Source: Salisapilia sapeloensis
Taxonomy: Eukaryota; Oomycota; Peronosporomycetes; Peronosporales; Salisapiliaceae
DNA: 64,000 nt
Assembly: GCA_023334545.1 (NCBI GenBank)
Contig: JAADVB010000003.1
Coordinates: 1 to 64,000, forward strand
Reading direction: 5' to 3'
Position numbers and translations under genes: made by a program. Of the stretch, positions 48,387 to 59,378 are shown piece by piece. Each line of letters opens with the position of its first letter. Within the stretch, counting starts at the first letter, position 1. Below the pieces are notes generated by a model, which ran no database searches, was not told the origin of the DNA, and was given only the letters and a program-made list of their open reading frames with translations.

Positions 48387-49345
48387 ACTTTCCAGTATTT
48401 TGGTCTGTGAACGAGTCACATTAAAGATGATCTACGTACAAGTCTACAGGCCATCCCAGAGGAACTTGTCACTATCAATACCGGTAATTGCCGATAATAT
48501 AACTGCTATCTCCGATTGATTCTCGTATGTAATTTCATGAAGCAATCATTTGTACAGCTCTGTTGTGTCCGAGCAAATTTGATGCTTAGTTTATGATAAG
48601 CATGTGACTGCCGACCTACTGAAGCGTTGGTTCCCTGCCGATAGTCCATATCATATCTTTCTTAGCCTTTTGCCGAGTAGAAGCCATTTTCTTTTCTACT
48701 TACATTATCTAGCTCACAAGTATTGATGCCAAACATCACGCTACCTTCACATCATTCTCTGACTGCTTGGTACAAACCGTATTAGGGTCATTTCACATTT
48801 ACTCCCACACCTATCTGTTATCCTCAAATTTACCGATAATCCGAACGCCTAATGTGAATCTCTTTGCCGAACATCTCGATAGTAACCTCTGTTCCATTTC
48901 GAACCTCTCCTAGATAGAGAAGTCTACAAGCAAAAGCAGGGTTTAAAGAAAGAAATGCAAACTAGCGCTTCCACTTCCACCTCGATGTGGATAATCGATG
49001 CAATCAACTAAATTTTAATCCACACCCAAAGGTCTATTCCGTAGCTGCGCATCTGGACTATACGACTATCTACTCTTTGTTCTTGATCATCGTTTGTTGT
49101 GGTTGGTAGAACATTGTCCATACTCAAGTTTCACTTCTCACATTCTCTATACTTAAGATAAAGTAACCTTGATCAACTTGCGATAGCTGAAGGACAACTG
49201 ATAGACCATGAGACAGATATAACTTCACCAATCTCTTCAAGATGTCATATGCAAACTGACATGCATCCAATATCCTATTGCTACCAACCCAGCGTATAGC
49301 TAAAAAACGATTACATGTAACTCCAAGTCGTCTTTGCTTGTTGCG
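48387..49345. other. AT-rich intergenic stretch
   Basis: 959 bp between the elicitin-like gene and the 3' end of COPA. I see no gene, repeat or RNA structure by eye. Confidence 0.45.
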
Positions 49346-52300
49346 TTATGTCGAGGAGCTAGTCACGACCAAACCAATGGTTTCATCTCCAATTCTAGAG
49401 ATACCACAAACATCACACAAGCCACCAGCAAACTCTGGTACGTACGTCGCCGAACAATACGGACACTTGGCATCCTTTTCACCCAAGTAAATGGGCGTGA
49501 ATGATCGCGCACAGAGCGAGAATGGCTTCCCATCCTGATACTCGAGATGATGTTCGTTCCGCGCCTCCTTCTCTGCCTTCTGCAGCACCTTTTTCGCTGT
49601 CTGACGCAACTTTTCATGACGCGGATGTGACTGCACTTCCGGAACTTCCAGCAACCGACGACAGAAGGACGCCGCAGTGATAAAGTTACCAGACTTGAAC
49701 GCATTTGTCATGGCAGTCTTAAGCGTCAGGACCAAGTGCGGCGGCTGGAGTTCACAGTGAGTAAAGTAGGCACTAAGCTCGACATTCCGCTTGGGGTCAC
49801 TCTCGAGCGAGTGTCTAGCCACTTCCTCCTTTACTCGGCACCCGAGAAGGTACTCGCGACAGACACTCAGCAGTCCTTTCACCTTCTCTGCTTCTCCCTT
49901 ACTCTCTACCGACAAGAACGGAATGGTATGCAAGATCTCAAGACAACAGCTTCGGACGTTGCCGAACTTGGCACCAGTGAACGCTCTGTAGGCTTCCTTG
50001 AGTTTCTCAACAAGAGCAGGGAAGGAAACTGCGATATCTGCTTGTGAATTATCTGTCTTCTGGAGGTAGATGTGGAGAGACGGGTGGCTGCCTTGCGTCG
50101 GAAGAGACGCACTACCACCTGCGAATACAGACATGAAGACTGGTTTCAACGGTTCAAAGTTCACCACGCCGATTTGACGATGGAGTAGCTGCATGGCAGT
50201 CTCAAAGGATCCGACAGCAGCGTGATCAGCCGCGAGAGACGAGTTACGAACCCACTGCGTCGCGACGCTCGTGCCCATACTCGGTGCAGCGACGTAGTCT
50301 CCAGTCGGAGCATCACCAAAGTCATCTTCGAGCACATCTGCGTCGTCGCCAAAGTCCAGATCGTTGTCGTCAATCTCCAATTCGCCATCGCCCCATGCGT
50401 CGCCAGCATCCATCGCTAGGTCGAGACTCTCCTTCCTCTGCTCCTTCTGAGTCGTCTGCTGCGTCTGAGGTGCTGGTCCTTCCATCTCCTTCTTATCTGC
50501 AGCGATGGCATGATCCTGCATAGTGGGTTCGTTAATCTCTACCAGCGGCCAGTTCTCGTTCTCGACTTGCGCGACGCTGACGGGAGGCATCAAAAGCTGC
50601 GCATCTGCCTTGACTTCTCGACTGACGAAAGCATCGAGATCGACATCGGGATTCGTCTCGCTTAACGTCTGTCGGAGTCGTGTCGCAGCTTCCTCGAGTC
50701 CATGCGTCTCCGCCGTCAAGAGCGCTAGACCGAACTGCCCTGCAGCTTCCAGTGTAAGCACACGGGACTCGGCATCTCCAAGGTATAAGGCGTTGTGGAA
50801 ACGAGACATGACGTCATTCCGGACTTCAGCGATCTTGAGCATCTTCTGCAGCTTCTCACGGTTTCCAGTAACGAGGTAGAGGAACGAGAGACGATCAAAG
50901 TTCTTCGTACGTTGATACGCCATTTCGACGACTTGGACGTTCCCTTGTCGCAGTGCTTCGACACCGAGTTGATGCCAGCACTGCGCATCATCTAGTTCAT
51001 AAGCTGCGTTCAATGCGACTTCGAGGTTTCCACATGAAATCGCGAGTTTAAACTTGGTCTTGTCGTCCTTAACAAAGTGCAGAGCGACTTCCGGATACCC
51101 CTTTTGCGTCAAGTAGGCAATGACAGCACGACCACAGAGACGTGAATGGCGGACCATGCGCATGACTTCGGTAAATTGTTTGCGACTGAGTGCGAGTTTG
51201 AATTCACATTCAGTTAGATCGACAGCCATGGCACGCATCTTCGCTTCTCTGTCGAGACAGTAGAGCTTGGAGCCTTCCAGATGCGTTAGGTACACGGGCG
51301 AATCCAACGTCCGGATGAGTCCACTGTCTCCATTCGTCAGCGCGTACTTGATGTGATTGAGTGTCGTGTAGACAAAGACCTGGTCGGGTGCATGGCCCCA
51401 GATACCGCTCTTGATGCGGACACTTTCGGTCACAGTAGTCAAGTGGGATAGTTGCTTGTCTGCGAGGATGACTGAGTGCTTGCTGATCAATGCTACGTAC
51501 TCATAGTTTGGACTCCAGATGACGTGCTTGACGCGTGGAGCCTGGAGTTCTGCTAGGACACGTCGACTCTGCGTCTCATATAGCATCATCTTGTCATCCA
51601 CGTGCAAGAGGACGCGACCGATTACACCACCGAAGAAGAGACCGTCGGCCATACCTCCTGGAGGCGAAATCTTCTTTGTCACTTCATTCTGGAAGTTCTT
51701 GATCACAAGATGATGCGATTTGTCCAGGACAGCGAAACGGTTGCGAGCGACGAAGACAGCAGCTAGACCAGAACCGCGGCTGGACTCGGACGTGTCACCT
51801 CCAGAGCCATGGGCGAACGTCACGAGCTCGTAGGATCCACCTTCTGCGTCACTTACAAGCAACACGCTGTTGGAACCAGACGTTTGATCGAACGGATTGT
51901 AGTTCATGTGACGAGGGATGTTCCCCATGCCTGTTCCAGGCGTACCAGAGCGTCGGATTGCTGCGACTGGGACGTCGCTTCCGTCCGCGAACGAGTACAT
52001 GCGAATGTATCGCTCCTTGACGTAATAAGCGCACGAGTCATGCATGTCCATGGCAGGTCGTTCTCTCTCTAGCTTGAAGACGATCATACCAGAATCGTGG
52101 CCTGCAGCAATGAGGTTTTGTGTCGGATGCGCTTCAAGCACCCAGAAACGGTCATTCTCACGGCGGAATGTCTGGAGACCCATGCGTTTGGAGATGTCCC
52201 ACACACGAATCGATCGATCTTCCGAGTTACTTAAAATGAGCTCCTGTCGAGGATGGAAGAGGACGCACGAGACGTTGGATGTGTGTCCACGCAGCGTATC

Positions 52301-53035
52301 GACTTCCCATGCCTTAGTTTCGTTCATGCGCCACAACTTGATCTGACGGTCGTCGGCGCCAGAGACGATGAGAGGGAGCGTCGGGTGGAAACTGGCCCAG
52401 TTCACGCCTCGATCATGGCCTTCTAGAACGTACTTGACAATGGCGTCGGTCGCACCAAAGATGTCATTGTTGTTGGAACGCGGCACGGGAATGTCATCTA
52501 AGGCAGATGGAGCGCCACGCACCGTCTTCTTGCGCAGACCGGTGGTATCCCACACACGCACTGTTTGGTCGAGAGAAGCCGAGACAATCAAATCGTCTTT
52601 CGGGTGAAATTGTGCACTCATGACATAGTGGTTGTGTCCCGTGAGAATCGATACGCAGGATCTGGACTGCCAGTTCCAAATGCGGACCGTTTGATCGTCG
52701 GAACAACTTAAGATCCATGGATACTCGTGATGGAACTGCACTGTACGAATGTAGTCGAGGTGCCCTAGTAATGTAAAGAGGCAACGACGTAGTTTAAAGT
52801 CCCAGACTTTAATCTTATAGTCATCTCCACCAGAAACAAACAGTGGCTGCGACCGGTGAAAGTCGACGCCACGCACAGGACCGTCATGTTCATCAAATTT
52901 ATCTAGTAAAGTGCCCATCCGGTAGTCCCATAATTGGATCACACCATTGTGGAGGGACGTAAGGACCCAAGGGCGACTCGGATGGAACGCGAGTCCCTTG
53001 ACACGGTTGCTCTTGGACTCGAACTTGGTCAGCAT
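49346..53035 (-). CDS. COPA: Coatomer subunit alpha (alpha-COP)
   Basis: Single exon, 1229 aa, close to the usual 1,220-1,240. It starts MLTKFESKSNRVKGLAFHPS, the canonical alpha-COP N-terminus; the open frame extends 28 codons further upstream but homology favours ATG 53035. Seven WD repeats (for example HDGPVRGVDFH, FVSGGDDYKIKVWD) form the first propeller that reads dilysine cargo signals. Then come a second propeller, an alpha-solenoid and the C-terminal domain that binds epsilon-COP, with a CPYC...CDVC cysteine cluster near the end. Part of COPI, which moves cargo from Golgi to ER. Confidence 0.97.
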   Translation of the reverse strand: MLTKFESKSNRVKGLAFHPSRPWVLTSLHNGVIQLWDYRMGTLLDKFDEHDGPVRGVDFHRSQPLFVSGGDDYKIKVWDFKLRRCLFTLLGHLDYIRTVQFHHEYPWILSCSDDQTVRIWNWQSRSCVSILTGHNHYVMSAQFHPKDDLIVSASLDQTVRVWDTTGLRKKTVRGAPSALDDIPVPRSNNNDIFGATDAIVKYVLEGHDRGVNWASFHPTLPLIVSGADDRQIKLWRMNETKAWEVDTLRGHTSNVSCVLFHPRQELILSNSEDRSIRVWDISKRMGLQTFRRENDRFWVLEAHPTQNLIAAGHDSGMIVFKLERERPAMDMHDSCAYYVKERYIRMYSFADGSDVPVAAIRRSGTPGTGMGNIPRHMNYNPFDQTSGSNSVLLVSDAEGGSYELVTFAHGSGGDTSESSRGSGLAAVFVARNRFAVLDKSHHLVIKNFQNEVTKKISPPGGMADGLFFGGVIGRVLLHVDDKMMLYETQSRRVLAELQAPRVKHVIWSPNYEYVALISKHSVILADKQLSHLTTVTESVRIKSGIWGHAPDQVFVYTTLNHIKYALTNGDSGLIRTLDSPVYLTHLEGSKLYCLDREAKMRAMAVDLTECEFKLALSRKQFTEVMRMVRHSRLCGRAVIAYLTQKGYPEVALHFVKDDKTKFKLAISCGNLEVALNAAYELDDAQCWHQLGVEALRQGNVQVVEMAYQRTKNFDRLSFLYLVTGNREKLQKMLKIAEVRNDVMSRFHNALYLGDAESRVLTLEAAGQFGLALLTAETHGLEEAATRLRQTLSETNPDVDLDAFVSREVKADAQLLMPPVSVAQVENENWPLVEINEPTMQDHAIAADKKEMEGPAPQTQQTTQKEQRKESLDLAMDAGDAWGDGELEIDDNDLDFGDDADVLEDDFGDAPTGDYVAAPSMGTSVATQWVRNSSLAADHAAVGSFETAMQLLHRQIGVVNFEPLKPVFMSVFAGGSASLPTQGSHPSLHIYLQKTDNSQADIAVSFPALVEKLKEAYRAFTGAKFGNVRSCCLEILHTIPFLSVESKGEAEKVKGLLSVCREYLLGCRVKEEVARHSLESDPKRNVELSAYFTHCELQPPHLVLTLKTAMTNAFKSGNFITAASFCRRLLEVPEVQSHPRHEKLRQTAKKVLQKAEKEARNEHHLEYQDGKPFSLCARSFTPIYLGEKDAKCPYCSATYVPEFAGGLCDVCGISRIGDETIGLVVTSSST

Positions 53036-53235
53036 CTCCCGAACCCGATGAAAAAGCTTTTGGCGTGACCACGTGGGGGATCTCGATCCGCTTACTCTTG
53101 CTTTTTGTATACAAACCAATCATATTAATAGAAATGATATATGCTAGCCAATAAAAAGCTGTAGATTTTATTTTGTTTATATTTATTTCCCGGTATTAAT
53201 CCGTTACTTGTTATGGATGATCTGTTAGAGGACGA
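53036..53235. promoter_or_regulatory. Shared promoter region, COPA / docking-complex gene
   Basis: 200 bp between divergent starts, AT-rich in the middle. No motif assigned. Confidence 0.4.
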
Positions 53236-55112
53236 ATGGAGCAAGATTATGGTGATCGATCGTATGCTAGTGATGTAGTAGCTCGATGTGAAGCAGAAGT
53301 GGAGAGAATACGGACGGATGGTGATATGGCACTTATTAAAACGCAAGCGGAGGAACGACATCTTCTTTCGATAGAAGAAGAGATACAGAAGACGCGATCG
53401 AGTATCCAGAAAGCACGGAATGAGTTACTGAAATACACGCAAGTTCCTACTCGTGCAGTGAAAGTATCTGCAAGTAACTCGTATCGACCAGGTCAAAAGA
53501 GTAATCAAGAAGAACGATTAAAGACTAGTATTAATGAAGGAGTAAGTGCGATGCAAAAGTTACGTTGTGAAATTGATGCTAGTCGACGAGATCTATTAGC
53601 TGTGCGTAAAGAAGATGAGAACGTATCTGCTCAATTAGCTGCGATTGAAAAAGAGAACTTGGATGCGACCGATGAATTGAGCACGCTTCGAGATCGAGCA
53701 AACAGTCTGAAACACGAAGTTTCCGATTTGAAGAAGGACATTGACAAGGAGAAGCAAGCTTTGAAGACGGATCAGAATAAGCTAACAGCAGAGCTAAATA
53801 AAATCGTCAAAGCCGATAAGCAGCAACAGAATACAAAGCAAAGTCGCAGAGTATGTATTGTAGCACTTCCTAGTCATACGCAGATTGCAGACTATCATAA
53901 CAATATCTACCTACAGCTGACCCAGCTCCCAAATGGAAACATCATCATTCGCAAGAATCACAGGTCGGAGCTCATGACTTTCTTACCTAGGCATATGCAA
54001 ACACATATCATTTTTCATGTGTATAGATCGTCGGGTGCTTATTCAGAAACCAAAGACGACCCTGCTGCATCGATAGAACAAAAACGAAAGCTATTAGACA
54101 TCTTGACAACCGAGGCTGGCACCACGGATATCCACGATATTATTGTACGCCATAAGGCACAGGAACAAGCGAAAGCAGAGCTGTTATCTTGCATTCATGC
54201 CAAGTCGGAGATATGTAGGCTTCCCTTTGCCTTCCACTAGACCAATTGCTGTTGCTCAAACACACTGTTGGGATGTACAGATGAAGCGCTTACGGAGGAA
54301 GTTGCAAAGTTAGAGGCTAGTATGACCAGTGCAGAGGAAGAACAAGATGCAGACTCGTCTGTGAGGGCGTCTACTGCTTCAAACCCTCAAGGTATGTGCC
54401 GATCCGATGTATATGGCACAGAAAAACTCATGTCAGATCGTAGAGCTGAAACGAGCTATTGCATACGACGAAGCTCAGAGGAAGCATTGGGAGGAACAAA
54501 CGGAGGGATTTAATTCGATGTACTGTCACGACACTCCAATGCACTTGTTCTCACTAATACAAGTTTGTGCTAACGCCGACGTCGTATAGATTGAAAGCTT
54601 TACAAGATCCAGTAAAGAAGCTATACTTTGCTCTTGACTCGGATACGGAATGGATAGATGAATCCGTCGATAGTCTGGTATACTTCACATACGATTGCCA
54701 TAACAGCGTTGCGATCATGCTCATGTACAATGAACAGAACCCAGCAGACCGCATTCTGAGGTTTCTAGGAGAAATTGAAGAACGAGCGATGCGATGTATG
54801 TGGTCAAAAGCCATGTCGGAATCCAATGACGCACCTGAGAGCCCAACGCTGCACCGTTTACTACAGCAACAGCAACACTTCACATCTTTACAAGACACTG
54901 CTAATACCAACCTGAGCATGATTGCTCCACCTCTACTAGATGACAGTGATGAAGATTCCGTTGATCTCGCAATAACGTCAGACTACAAGATCTACCACTC
55001 CGACCATTCCAAAGTAGACATTCCTAAGAGTCATGATAATACGAGGGATGCACCAGCTCCAAAGCCACGAAAGAAAGTCGTCCATAGCCTAGATGACCAT
55101 CGTCTGAAGTAG
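53236..55112 (+). CDS. Outer-dynein-arm docking complex-like coiled coil (ODA1/CCDC63/CCDC114 family)
   Basis: About 511 aa in six exons: 53236-53850, 53917-53963, 54027-54214, 54281-54360, 54437-54519 and 54590-55112. Long coiled coil with ODA1-family features. The block DILTTEAGTTDIHDIIVRHK followed by QEQAKAELL resembles the 'ATGVTDxxEVI...QE' block of CCDC63/CCDC114. It is followed by SEIYEALTEEVAKLEASM. The C-terminus is charged and ends KKVVHSLDDHRLK. Such proteins anchor outer dynein arms to flagellar doublets. Introns 1, 2 and 4 were chosen for phase; the first two lie in one continuous open frame, so exon 2 is less certain. Other coiled-coil axonemal proteins remain possible. Confidence 0.55.
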
Positions 55113-55324
55113 AACTAACTAAATATTATCTTTAGAGGTTCGTGATGGTAGTATTTACTTTTACAGGTATTGTCAAATTATCGATACAAAGCGTTAAGTA
55201 GACCGATGAAAAAGGATCAAGGAGCTCCCAAGACCTCATGTACCTATTTACTATCTAATTACTCTTCACTAGTAGCTTTAATTAATTCTATTGTCGATAT
55301 GGAAACTATGCACTCCATTATTTA

Positions 55325-56608
55325 ATGGTTATTATAGTGAAAAATGGGTCGAAGGTGAAGGTGACAGCGTCCGAATCGAGTACATCCACTGCTTCTACGA
55401 GTTCTAGATCCAAACGTCAAGATACGATGCAGGAAATAGCTCGAGGTGGTAGTTCTTGGACATCTCCAGCTAAGAACAGAGATGGTTCTGCACAAATGCG
55501 TGTTATGCATATGAATTCTAGCGGTGATAAGAAGGCATCAATGAGCAATTCGCTTGCGTATGACATTGTCATGTCCTTTGAAACGAAGGACCCGACTGCT
55601 GGTATGCGCACTTTGCATACGATGGTAGCTCTGGGCAATGTACTTCCGACACCTTTGCTTTTTAACGAGCTCCTCGCTCTCTTACAAAAGGAAGAGCTAG
55701 CAGATGCTGAAGAAGATCGAGAAGACCATGCTGCTACCATCTCCCAATCACTCCATTTTGCTTACGATCATGCATCACTTAGTTCTACTTTGCCCATCTT
55801 CCCAGACAAGTGGGAGCCAGTAATGGACACGTTGCAGGAAATTAGCATGCAGCCAGTGGATGAACGATGGCACCGTCGTCTCCTGGCACTGCGCTTTTAC
55901 ATCTACTGCTTCCAGTGTGACTTTGAACGAGTGGAACGCTCTAATCAGAAACAGGATTCATCCTGGCTGGTAGAAACGCAGCTATATAAGCTTGTACAGT
56001 CAGACTCTATGCCTCCTAGCAGGCCTCGAAGACGATTAAGTGGTGGTGGGAAGCAAGCTGTAGAAGCTGTTCGTTGTTCATTAATGGTTTGGGAAAAAGT
56101 GTATCGCGATGGTCAGGAAGAAGATCATTCCGAAGCCGAGTACGCATGTTTTGCAATCGTTCGTTTGATTGAAATGCTCTTCCTTTGCTCTAGTCAGAAA
56201 GAAAACGTAATTCAGGTACTTCAAGCTGGACTTGATAAGGATACTTTATCCGAGTCTGTACGTCGCAAGTTCTCGATGAGAGTCCATACACCAGAGCTCA
56301 AGACAGCGCTTGCTACAGCATATCTAGGACACACCAAGATCTCTCGTGTCACGAATAGTACTTGGCACGAGTGTAATGCTATCGGACGTTCGCTCTTGGC
56401 TAATCGCTCTGGTATGCTCATATCGTATCAAAGAGGTCGACAGGTTCTCAAGTAAAACATAACTTTATTTTGAAATGAAGCAAACTCGGAGTCTCTAGCT
56501 GCAACGGACTTATACTCGTGGTCTCACTATGACCAATTTCTAAAGCAAAAGGTGCATTCAGACACGGCCAAGCTTCTGCAGGAGATCCACGACAAGATGA
56601 ACAAGTAG
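55325..56608 (+). CDS. Unidentified 406-aa protein
   Basis: Exons 55325-56435 and 56499-56608 (donor gtcgac) join in phase and give a plausible C-terminus, DLYSWSHYDQFLKQKVHSDT. Alternatively the protein stops at 56455. The first 60 residues are Ser/Thr-rich and disordered; the rest is mostly helical (LAYDIVMSFETKDPTAGMRT, RWHRRLLALRFYIYCFQCDF). I recognise no domain. It sits tail-to-tail with the WD40 gene, whose stop is only 20 bp away. Confidence 0.55.
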
Positions 56609-56627
56609 CTAGCGGCCATGCAATCCT

Positions 56628-58861
56628 TTAGAAGTTGAAAAGGCTGTCCTGCCAATGCAAGTCGGTAGGAGGGAATGCGTCGGAGGAGATGGAAGCATTC
56701 TCATCGTACAAAGTCACCACGCCGAGACTATCGCATCACGAAAATAGAGTAAGTAGTGAAAGTAAGTTGGAAATACGTTGAAGAATGTACTTGTCCGAGA
56801 CGGCGAGAACCGATGCAGAGTCTTTTGTGAATGCCCCACTTGTCTTGTATCGTTGTCCGTTAGATGACATTTCATGCGCTTGATGCCTATAAGAACTGTG
56901 AGCGACAAAGAATGGAGATTGTGCTTGATGCAAGTGTACGTACAAGATGAGTGGCTCGAGCTGTTTCGACGCTTCTTTCCATTCTGCCATGACAAAGCTA
57001 CGATAGTTCATAAAGCATTAGTAGTTTATGCGCCATGAGGTTCATCAATGGAAAGAATTTGTATTACCCGTCGTAACCGAAGAAAAGCTGCTTGTTCCGA
57101 TCCGAGCAGGCTTCTCCAATGGCAGTCAAAGGAGACTTCATCGTAGCGTACCTATCGGCAAAGTTTTATAAGTTCGCTCTTTCCATACGTTATTGTGTAT
57201 GGCTAAAGTAATAGCTTACCAGCTTGCTTGGTCTGGCATCCTAATATCGACCAGGGCGATGTTTCCACTCTCAAATCCCAATGCAATCATGTGCTGGCTC
57301 AAGTATGTGTGTGTGAACAGCCCTCCCAAGGCTTCAGCATGCTATAAAATGTACAGCATTAGCCAAATCATCACGTAGAAGCTATTTTGATAACAAGAAT
57401 GCAGACTTACGAGGAACGAACCACGTGAGGTACAGATCTGGGCGCCTCGGCATCTGACGTCGACAAATTGAAGATCGCCGGTGTCCGTTGTCCAGCTCAT
57501 GACATCTCGAGTGTGTGACCAGCGTAGACTAGAGACGACGTTCTGTGCATCAAACTTGGCAATGATAGCAGCTGCACTTGGATCACTATCGCCTCGGAGG
57601 TCCGTGAGTACCACGGTCTCGTCAAAACCTACGAGCATAAGCATGCTTTAATTAAACATTTGAAAGCATTACGCAGTAGAATAAAGCTCACCGCCAGAGA
57701 CGAAACAAGAAGGCTTCGTAGGCCATACTGCCACTTCGCGAATGACATCACAGTGCACGCGCCCAGGTCCATCTAAGGCAGCAGCATTTATGTTTAAGGA
57801 AAAGTGCGATTTGGATTGTTGCAATATGAAAATTACGATGGAGTTGCACGGTGCGTCCTTCACGATCGTTTCCTGTTGCCAGGGTGTAAATGTCGCTTCC
57901 AATGGCAACAACTGCACTGTGGTTCGTCATCCAGTCCAGATCCCTGACCTCCTACATTATAACGTCATATTGGGGTCTAAACTCCAAGTTTCCATAAAGT
58001 GTGAGCACTTACATGTTGAATCGGTATGTAGACCGGAGGTTGGAAAGCTAGTGAGGACCGGTAGTTGGTCACGAGTATATAATTGCGCGTGCCTGTTGGA
58101 TTGTTGGATGACTGAAGCATTTCAGTGCCAACAATAAGCAGTCCATCGTCGCGAAGAATTGGCTTTGACAATGCTAGTTCATGCGAACACATAACGTTAG
58201 AGCCTTAACTGAAGATGGCATCTAGCAGACAGAGCTTACGCATGCAACTGCCATCATTTAGACATCCTATAGACAAAGCAAAAAGCGGCTCCTTTTGTCG
58301 ATGTGGCACATATGTGTACGGCTCCTCTTTTATCGTTGAGGAGTAGCTTTGCATCAAAGCTGCTGAGCTGTTTTGTCTGTCACATACGTAAGACAACAGT
58401 TATGGATATATAAATTGCCGGTGGTCTTACTGATAGCGCGACGACGAAGGTATTGTCCCCAATAGATGATCCGAAGTGGTTAATCTGCTCAGTGAAGATA
58501 CATCGTCGCTGGATGCATGAGGAGCTGTAGAATAGTAGGATGGCATTGTTTGCTGGTAGTTCGTCGGTACGAACGCAAAGTTACTCGGCATGAAGCCCTC
58601 AGATCCGGCAACAAACGGATTGGTCATAGCGCTCATATTGCTTTCCGGCATTGCATTCTCATTGAAAAGACGTTCCCACAAAGCAGAAGAGTAGCTGTCA
58701 CTTTCCTCTTCCATCATTTGCACAGGCTCTCCACTCTTCTCCTCTTGTTCAGATGGTGGAGAAGGTGTTGAAAATGGAGTACTCGGAGGAGATATATTCG
58801 CACAGGATGAATGAGTCGAGCTTGTTTCCTGGTTCGCCATTGCTTCAGTTGTTTGATCCAT
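56628..58861 (-). CDS. WD40-repeat protein, unassigned
   Basis: About 551 aa in ten exons on the minus strand: 58861-58431, 58376-58240, 58173-58013, 57951-57837, 57772-57692, 57628-57411, 57341-57220, 57151-57068, 56997-56791 and 56727-56628, all in phase. The first 140 residues are disordered and Ser/Pro-rich. A beta-propeller follows: EVRDLDWMTNHSAVVAIGS, CDVIREVAVWPTKPSCFVSGG, VVSSLRWSHTRDVMSW, MIALGFESGNIALVDIR and ASVLAVSDNLGVVTLYDE. The repeats lack strong WD dipeptides. It looks like a scaffold, and I cannot name the complex. Confidence 0.65.
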
Positions 58862-59378
58862 TGGAAAAGTGCAATGGGTAGTCAGGTAGAAAAAGCGAAG
58901 TGAGCACAATTGCGAGCATGTCAGTGGTAGTCCAATCCTATCGGGGTGTAAAGTCTCTTGTCTGACGCACTGGCCATAGCTTGCTTCATTGACATTTCAC
59001 CGTCTTGATTCTGGATCCTTTGATCCAGATCTTGTCAAGACTGAATCCTTCAGAAACCGACTTAAAGATACGTATATCATGTCATGACCACAAAGGCTCC
59101 ATTTCCTTCACTCATACCTGTATACGGTTCCGAAAACTAGGTTAAGTCCATATCTATTTATTCTCTTCATATACATAGATCGCATGTATACTCCAGTCCC
59201 CTATTCAGGTCATGGTTCAGATTATTTGCATGCACATGCTCGTCCATCAAAGATGTACAGTAATTAATGCTGAATGCAATATAAAACAGTTCAAAGAGCG
59301 AATGGTAATCGAATGAAGTAGATAGTTCAGAAGACAATGAGCATAGGTAAAGGTTTAGCTTCTTCATGCAACTCTTCG
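58862..59378. other. Intergenic stretch
   Basis: 517 bp holding the WD40 gene promoter and the 3' end of the next gene. A small near-palindrome, CTGGATCCTTTGATCCAG, lies at about 59012-59029. No gene seen. Confidence 0.4.
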
